Shown: positions 20,542 to 27,210 of the stretch, piece after piece
Position numbering within the stretch: position 1 is the stretch's first letter
Layout: each line of letters starts with the position of its first letter
Assembly: GCA_002104895.1 (NCBI GenBank)
Contig: MCFG01000469.1
Coordinates: forward strand, 20,001 to 47,210
Length of the DNA stretch: 27,210 bases
Direction of reading: 5' to 3'
Origin: Anaeromyces robustus
Taxonomy: Eukaryota; Neocallimastigomycota; Neocallimastigomycetes; Neocallimastigales; Neocallimastigaceae
Made by a program: the position numbers and the translations under genes
Notes under the pieces: generated by a model
What the model was told of the DNA's origin: nothing
Seen by the model: only the letters and a program-made list of their open reading frames with translations
Databases searched by the model: none

Positions 20542-20676
20542 ATGGATAATTCATTTAATTTAAATTATGAAATGTATACTGCACTTTTATTGGACAAAAT
20601 GCATGAGTCATTGATACAAATGTTACACGAAGTATTAATTATATTAAAAAGAGTGATTCTTAAACACATTGTGTAA
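20542..20676 (+). CDS. Doubtful 44-residue ORF of unusual complexity
   Basis: ATG at 20542, stop at 20674. The frame is less biased than chance frames here and has Met, His, Leu, Asp and Glu in a mixed, amphipathic order (for example LLLDKMHESLIQMLHEVL). It has no signal peptide and no recognised family. It could be a short gene, a leftover exon or a gene fragment, and lies 270 bp before the small secreted protein on the same strand. No splice path joining the two was found. Confidence 0.25.
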   Translation: MDNSFNLNYEMYTALLLDKMHESLIQMLHEVLIILKRVILKHIV

Positions 20677-20943
20677 AATGTGGAAACATGGAAAATAAAT
20701 TTAAATTAAAATTTAAACATATAAAAGATATAAAAGATTTTAGATTTTTGATTTTTTTTTTCTTTTTTTTTTTTTTTTTTAAATCTTACTTAAAAAAAAA
20801 AAAATAAATAAATAAATAATAATAAAAAAAACTTAAATAAAATAAAATATCAAAAAAAAAGTAAATAAATAAGTATTTATTGATTAAATTATTTATTGTA
20901 TATTCACTTTAATTTATTATTAGAAGAACTCTGTATATCAACC

Positions 20944-21273
20944 ATGAAAATTACAAAATATTTATTATTATTCCTTTGTATTCTTTTTGGAAGTTTTAAT
21001 ATTAGTTTATCACATCCAACTAAAGATGCTATTCCATTTTTCACTGCAGTTTGTGTTAATGAATTTAAAGATACTCTTGCTTATATTGAATTAAAAAACG
21101 GAAAAAAAATTAATTATAAATTTACTCTTGCTTCATCTACTGGATTCTGTGCTATGTGTAGTGAAATTTGGTATTTTTTAAGTCCTGGTGATACTTATGA
21201 TAGTTGTTGTAAAAAATGGGCTTCTACTATATATAATAATGTCAAATTTGTTAGTATTCCAAATCTCCATTAA
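20944..21273 (+). CDS. Small secreted Cys-containing protein
   Basis: 109 residues from the ATG at 20944; the frame extends upstream only through a TTG, and this ATG directly precedes a signal peptide, so it is preferred. Residues 1-23 are a signal peptide (KITKYLLLFLCILFG, cleavage near SLS/HP). The mature part has five Cys (37, 69, 72, 88, 89) in a C-x31-C-x2-C-x15-CC order and a beta-looking centre (YIELKNGKKINYKF). No known family is recognised. It is single-exon, preceded by an A-rich leader and followed by a strong hairpin at 21294. Inferred: an exported small protein of unknown job; an odd Cys count leaves one free thiol or a dimer bond. Confidence 0.65.
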   Translation: MKITKYLLLFLCILFGSFNISLSHPTKDAIPFFTAVCVNEFKDTLAYIELKNGKKINYKFTLASSTGFCAMCSEIWYFLSPGDTYDSCCKKWASTIYNNVKFVSIPNLH

Positions 21274-21293
21274 ATAATTAAATCAATCATAAT

Positions 21294-21338
21294 AATATAT
21301 TTTTAAATCTAGCAAAGAAAAGGATTTAAAAATATATT
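21294..21338 (+). terminator. Perfect 16-bp hairpin just after the small secreted gene
   Basis: AATATATTTTTAAATC (21294-21309) is matched exactly by GATTTAAAAATATATT (21323-21338) with a 13-base purine-rich loop. It starts 21 bases after the stop codon. It could form in the 3' UTR and mark the transcript end, though eukaryotic ends do not normally need a hairpin. Confidence 0.5.
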
Positions 21339-21599
21339 TGATTTCTTAAATAATATGAAAGTTATCATTTATTTCTGAAATAACTGTTTGTTTTTTTATT
21401 TTCTTTTTATATTAATAGAAATAAAAAAAAATAATCAGTAATATTAACTTTTATATTAAAATGATATTTTTTTTAATGAAAAAAAAATTATCAAATAAAA
21501 AAAAATATTAAAGAAAAAATAAAAATAAAAATAAAAGTAGAAATCAAAAAAAAAAAAAAAAAATAAAAGTAAAAAAATAAAAGTAAAAAAAATAAATAA

Positions 21600-21860
21600 A
21601 ATACTATTTATAAAAATATATATAAATATAAATATAAAAAAAATAATAAAAGCAAAATCAATAAAATATTATTTATATAAATATAAATAAATGTAAAAAA
21701 AAAAAAATAAAAGCAAAATAAATTATTTATAAAAATATATATAAATATAAATATAAAAAAAAAAATAAAAGCAAAATAAATTATTTATAAAAAAATAAAT
21801 AAATGTAAAAAAAAAAAATTAAAAGCAAAATCAATAAAATATTATTTATAAAAATTATAT
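21600..21860. repeat. Minisatellite of 53-61 bp, about four copies
   Basis: AAAAGCAAAAT recurs with AGC at about 21651, 21712, 21770 and 21823. The units alternate ATTATTTATAAAAATATATA and ATAAATATAAATGTAAAA segments with A runs. Confidence 0.75.
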
Positions 21861-22371
21861 TTTTATTTATTATTTATTATAAATTCAATCATAAATTCGG
21901 TTAATACTTAAAGGTTATATATAGTGTATGTTTATCTGTTGTAATTATAAAATAAAAAAAAATAGTAATCATAAAATAGAGGTTATTATAATTTTAATTA
22001 ATATATTTTTTTATTATTATTTATATTTTTATTTTTTATTTTTTTATTTTTTTTTAGTCTTTTATAATATTTACTTTATATCTTATCAAGTAAGATATAA
22101 ATTTACTAATATGTAGAATAATTATTACTAGCTGAATAATTAATGTTTAGTTAAAAATAAATTTGATTTAATGAATATATATGTATTGTTCATCATTAAA
22201 AAATGGTTACATATCATCATCAATAATAATAAAAAAAAAAGAAGGAATGTATTATCAAAAATATCTATCTATTTATATATATATATATTTCTAAACATAT
22301 TTTACACTTTATATTTTTAAAAATATATTTAATAAATAAAAATTAATCCATGGTTATGTTTAGATGAATGT

Positions 22372-23266
22372 GTTGCATTTCGCAATGTTGCATTTCGCAA
22401 TATGATATGAGGCGCATATTAAATTTTTGCAATGAGGCGCATAAAAAACAAATAAAAAAATGAAAAATTTTTTAACACAAATTATGAAAGCCACGTTATG
22501 AAATAAAATAAAATAGAATTTAAAAAAATTAAATAAATAAATAAAAAATATATATATAAATAAATGAATAGAAAATAAACAAATAAATAAATATTTCTTT
22601 TTTTATTAATTACTTAATTACAAAAAAAAAAGTAAAAAAATAAAAAAAAAAAAAAAAAAACTTATTATAAAATTAAATATATTTATATAATTTTTTTGAT
22701 AAATGAATAATAAATAAAATAAAAGATAATAAATAATATAACAGTATTATATATGTATTTTTATTAAAAAGACGATAACAAATAATAAATAAAAAAATAA
22801 TATAAACTTTAGAATAAAGAAAAGAAACAAATAAATAAATATTTTTTTATTAATTACTTATTTACAAAAAAAAATATAAAAATAAAAATTCATTATAAAA
22901 TTAAATATTTTTATAAAATTTTTTTGATTTGAAATATTAAAAAAAATATTCAATATTATTAAAATATTAAATAAAAAAATATTGAAGAAATATTCAATAT
23001 CATTAAATAAAAAAATAAATAAAATATTATTAAAATACTAAAGAAAATTCAATATTAAAAAAAATATTTAATATTATTAAATCATTAAATAAAAAAATAT
23101 TATTAAAAAAAATATTATTAAAAAAAAATATTATTAAATAAAAAAATATTATTAAATAAAAAAATATTATTAAATAAAAAAATATTATTAAATAAATAAT
23201 TCTTTATATTATATTTTTATTTATTTAATTATTTATACAATTATGCGCCCCATTGCGAAATGCAAC
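22372..23266. mobile_element. Non-coding element with GC-containing inverted ends (MITE-like candidate)
   Basis: Left end: GTTGCATTTCGCAAT twice in tandem (22372-22401), then TGAGGCGCAT (22408-22417) and TTGCAATGAGGCGCAT (22427-22442). Right end (23243-23266), read on the minus strand: GTTGCATTTCGCAATG followed directly by GGGCGCATAA. So the same two motifs face inward at both ends of an 895-bp block. The interior is A/T-only, has no frame and holds a diverged direct duplication (22571-22690 and 22820-22935) and ATATTATTAAATAA repeats (23090-23200). No target-site duplication could be identified, so mobility is an inference. Confidence 0.5.
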
Positions 23267-23321
23267 TCTCCCATTAATAATATTAAATATCATGTGACAT
23301 ATAATATTAGTAAGGGTAGGT

Positions 23322-23322
<1 letters not shown>

Positions 23323-23367
<45 letters not shown>
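23323..23367. repeat. 45-base T homopolymer
   Basis: An unbroken T45 flanked by GGGTAGGTG and GGGTTATG. It is about twice the length of the next homopolymers in the window and begins 57 bp beyond the inverted-repeat element. Confidence 0.9.
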
Positions 23368-23368
<1 letters not shown>

Positions 23369-23642
23369 GGTTATGATATTTAGTTTATTAATGATCAATA
23401 ATATATTATAATATATTACAATATATATAATTAATAGATTTTTACATTTTAATTTAAATAAAAAAAATTGTAGAATAAAAATGAATAAATTTTAATTTTT
23501 TAATTTTTTAATTTTTACATTTTGATATTGAATTTATTTATTTATTTATTTTTTTTAATTATTAATTCTTAATAATTAGTTTTTTAATATTTAATTAAAT
23601 AGTAAATGAAAATTTCAGTTCTACTAATTAAATAAATCAATA

Positions 23643-24871
<1,229 letters not shown>

Positions 24872-26080
24872 ATTGATTTATTATTATAATTATAATTATT
24901 ATTATTAATTAATTAATTAAATAGTATATAACATTTATTCATTTATTCTATTTATTAATTAAATGAAGTATTAGTTTTTTATTAATTTTTTTTTCTTATT
25001 TATTTATTTATTATTATTTTCTATATTTTCTCTATTTTTTATATTTTTTATTCTTTATTATATATATTTATTCAATTATTTAATATTATTTTATTTCATT
25101 TTTTTTCATTTTTTTTTATTTTTTTATTTTATTTTATTTTTTACTTTTTCTACTACTTCTTAATATAAATTTTATTTTTTATAATTTTTTATTTTTTATG
25201 TTAAAATTTATTATTTTTTTTTTGCTCTAGTTCTTTGGTACTTTTTTTTATTTATTTCTTATTTCTTATTTCTTATTTCTTATTTTATATATATTAAATA
25301 AGAAAATTCCAATTCCATGTATAATGTATCATTGATTATTCATTATTTGGCAGTTATTTATTAATTTATTTATTTATTTATATATTCATTTATTTATTTA
25401 TTAATTTATTTATTAATTTACATATTCATTTATTTATTTATTAATTTATTTATTATTTATTAATTTATTTATTCATTTATTAATTAATTAATTTATTTAT
25501 ATATTCATTTATTTTATCATTTAATGTCATACCTAAATTTATATTACTGTCCGTTAATAATGCATTAAAAAAAAACTTTATTGAATTTATAGGAAAAAAA
25601 TGAATAATCATAATTTTTTTTTGTTAAAAATTATTTTTTAATCTGATTAATTATTAGTTTTTGATATAATATTTGTTATTATTATTATTATTATTATAGT
25701 AAACAATAACTTTTATTCGTTTAATGAATAGTTTTTTTTTAAAACAAACAAACTTTGATTACAAAATTTTAATAATAAAAACAAAAAAAACTTGTACTTA
25801 TTTTTTAATGATTCCATTCTATAAATAGTCCCAAAAATTTTATAAATTTTTAATTTTTTATTTTTTATTTTTTATTTTAGTTACTAAATATCAAGTAAGT
25901 GTCACTATTTTTTTCACTATAAATTTTATGTTATTTATGGAATGAAATCATTGAAAATTAATACAACCAAAATAAAAATAAAAATAAAAATAAAAAAGTA
26001 ATACTTTTTTTATTTTATTTTAATTGTATTAATTTTAATTTTTATTTATAAAAAATATATTATTATTATTATTATTAATA

Positions 26081-26151
<71 letters not shown>

Positions 26152-26298
26152 AAAAAAAAACATAAAAAACAATAAATAATAAACTTTATATATTTATTTT
26201 TATATATATTGAAATTCATAAAAAAAAAAAATTCAATTATTAAAATAAAAATAAAAATAAAAAAAAATCTATTATATATTTTATTTAATTATTTACTT

Positions 26299-26329
<31 letters not shown>

Positions 26330-26613
26330 TTCTATTTACTTTTATTTATTTTTTTTCTATTTATCTATTTAATTTTTATTATTATTATTTTTTTCTATTT
26401 ATTATTTTATTATACATTTTATTATGTATTTACTTTTTATAAATTTAATTTTTTTTTAAATATTTTATTAATTTATTTCTAATTATAAAGAGTTTTTTTT
26501 TTTATTTTATTTTATTTTATTTTTAATATTAATGAGTTTTTAATATTATAATAATAATTATAATTATTATTGTAAATAAAATTTCAGTTATGATTATTAA
26601 ATAAATAATGTAT
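24872..26613. other. Spacer between the two membrane-protein paralogues
   Basis: A/T filler with a TTATTTC heptamer tract (25251-25285), a repeat of about 41 bp built of ATTT and ATATTCATTT units (25370-25520), a long hairpin (25954-26036), (ATT)n (26056-26150) and T-rich tracts. A plus-strand frame at 26209-26442 is Leu/Ile/Phe/Tyr repeat sequence and not called. The promoter of paralogue A must lie at the left end. Confidence 0.65.
25954..26036. repeat. Long imperfect hairpin
   Basis: AAAATTAATACAA (25954-25966) pairs exactly with TTGTATTAATTTT (26024-26036). The arms continue as AAAAT-repeat against ATTTT-repeat and close on AAAAAAGTA / TACTTTTTT (25992-26010) around a single A, so nearly the whole 83 bases can fold back. 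Confidence 0.7.
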
Positions 26614-26829
26614 TTAATTATTTTCTAAATCTCTAATATCTTCTTCTTCTATTAATTCTTCTTGAAGATCTTCAATATAAGAGCATGTTGTGATATAATA
26701 ATAAATCTTTTTTTTTTTTTTTTTTTTTTTTATTTTTAAAATTTATAGTTTAATTTATAAATCGATAAAAAATAAAATATATGTATATATATTAATAAAT
26801 TTAAAAGTTGAAATTATAATAAAAATAAG

Positions 26830-26863
<34 letters not shown>

Positions 26864-27199
26864 TTAGAAAAAAAAATGTCTTGTTTATATAAAATATATT
26901 ATTAAATATATATTATAACATTAATATTAATATATTTACCATTGATCCATATATAATTATCAAAATTGCTAGAGCCCAATAATTACTATTCATTTCATCA
27001 GCTTTAATTCTTTCTTCATCAGACTTAGTAAATACTTTATTTTTATTTTTATTTGTTTGTCTTTGTTTTTCTTTTTCTAATTTAGAATTAAGGAATTCTT
27101 CACTGAAACAATAGCTCATACTATAAGCATTAATAGCTATATCAATAATTAAATAAACTAAAAAAACAATTTTGAATTGATTCAAATATAAATTTTAAC
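26614..27199 (-). pseudogene. Four-helix membrane protein, paralogue B (last two exons; frame broken, 5' part outside window)
   Basis: Last exon 26706-26614 encodes IYYYITTCSYIEDLQE then an acidic end, clearly matching paralogue A. The exon before it, 27199-26940, carries NQFKIVFLVY, CFSEEFLNSK and a final IYGSM before a GTAAAT donor, again at the same junction as in A. Its start is odd: after the only nearby acceptor (TATAG at 27200) there are 17 bases before the shared AATCAA, against 18 in A, and all three frames meet a stop before or soon after the shared motif (TAA in the frame that encodes it). This is a one-base deletion, an assembly error in an A run, or a different upstream splice site. 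The upstream exons lie beyond the window, so it may still be a working gene. Confidence 0.6.
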
Positions 27200-27210
27200 C
27201 TATATATATT

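Larger units (their letters stand above)
17565..20943. other. 3.4 kb spacer between divergently transcribed helicase and small secreted gene
   Basis: Contains the promoters of both neighbours. Simple repeats dominate: (ATTT)n at 17585-17650, (AAAT)n at 18040-18135, a 40-44 bp repeat at 18405-18560, T runs near 19203-19228, short tandem duplications at 20170-20265 and 20310-20440. More complex patches are at 17805-17965, 19400-19490 (ACATGT repeats), 20040-20085 and 20540-20700 (a small frame). No RNA gene was recognised. Confidence 0.65.
21274..22371. other. Spacer downstream of the small secreted gene
   Basis: Holds a 16-bp-arm hairpin (21294-21338), an A-rich stretch, a minisatellite of about 58 bp (21600-21860), and T-rich filler at 21990-22070. 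A 62-codon frame at 21928-22116 is Phe/Tyr/Ile-rich and not credible as a gene. Confidence 0.6.

Noticed and set aside
21928-22116. 62-codon ORF after the minisatellite
   Set aside because: Apart from a short Cys-Cys start it is Phe/Tyr/Leu filler; no leader or homologue seen.
26209-26442. 77-codon hydrophobic plus-strand frame
   Set aside because: Encoded by ATTT and ATT repeats; hydrophobicity follows from T-rich codons.

Overview
The window is extremely AT-rich eukaryotic DNA. Intergenic stretches are almost pure A/T, full of homopolymers, (ATTT)n, (ATT)n and (AT)n tracts, while open frames are clearly richer in G and C. The best taxonomic clue is at the left edge: a secreted protein ending in tandem Cys-rich modules of the fungal dockerin (CBM10) type. 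These are the hallmark of anaerobic gut fungi (Neocallimastigomycota). Short introns of about 160-290 bp with GTAAAT/GTATTA-like donors and TATAG-type acceptors, and Asn-rich tracts in the proteins, fit that source. Genus and species cannot be fixed from the sequence alone.

Layout, left to right. (1) 1-2046, minus, runs off the edge: a carbohydrate-binding beta-helix protein with at least two complete dockerins and a third cut by the window end. (2) 2047-6297: a 4.2 kb repeat-rich gap with one doubtful micro-ORF. (3) 6298-8256, plus: a secreted subtilisin-like (S8) protease with an internal duplication in its propeptide. (4) 8997-11582, minus: an uninterrupted 861-codon Ty3/Gypsy-type pol-like frame (RT, RNase H, integrase) in which most recognisable catalytic Asp residues are replaced and no gag, protease or LTR is visible. 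It is the strongest candidate in the window for something undescribed, probably a domesticated retroelement gene. (5) 13241-17564, minus: a five-exon Sen1/senataxin-type SF1 helicase that I rebuilt from its splice sites; all core motifs are intact and about 345 residues of unrecognised C-terminal extension follow. (6) 20944-21273, plus: a small secreted Cys-containing protein. (7) 22372-23266: a non-coding element bounded by GC-containing inverted repeats, MITE-like. (8) 23643-24871 and 26614-27199 (incomplete), both minus: tandem paralogues encoding four-helix membrane proteins with phase-0 introns; the second copy has an apparent frameshift at an exon start.

The genes do not form an operon or an obvious pathway. 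Together they look like an accessory stretch of a gut-fungal chromosome. It carries secreted functions (cellulosome-type protein, protease, small secreted protein), a helicase, a retroelement-derived gene and a small tandem membrane family, separated by fast-evolving AT-rich spacer. All exon boundaries, protein readings and repeat positions were worked out by eye; no database search was possible.
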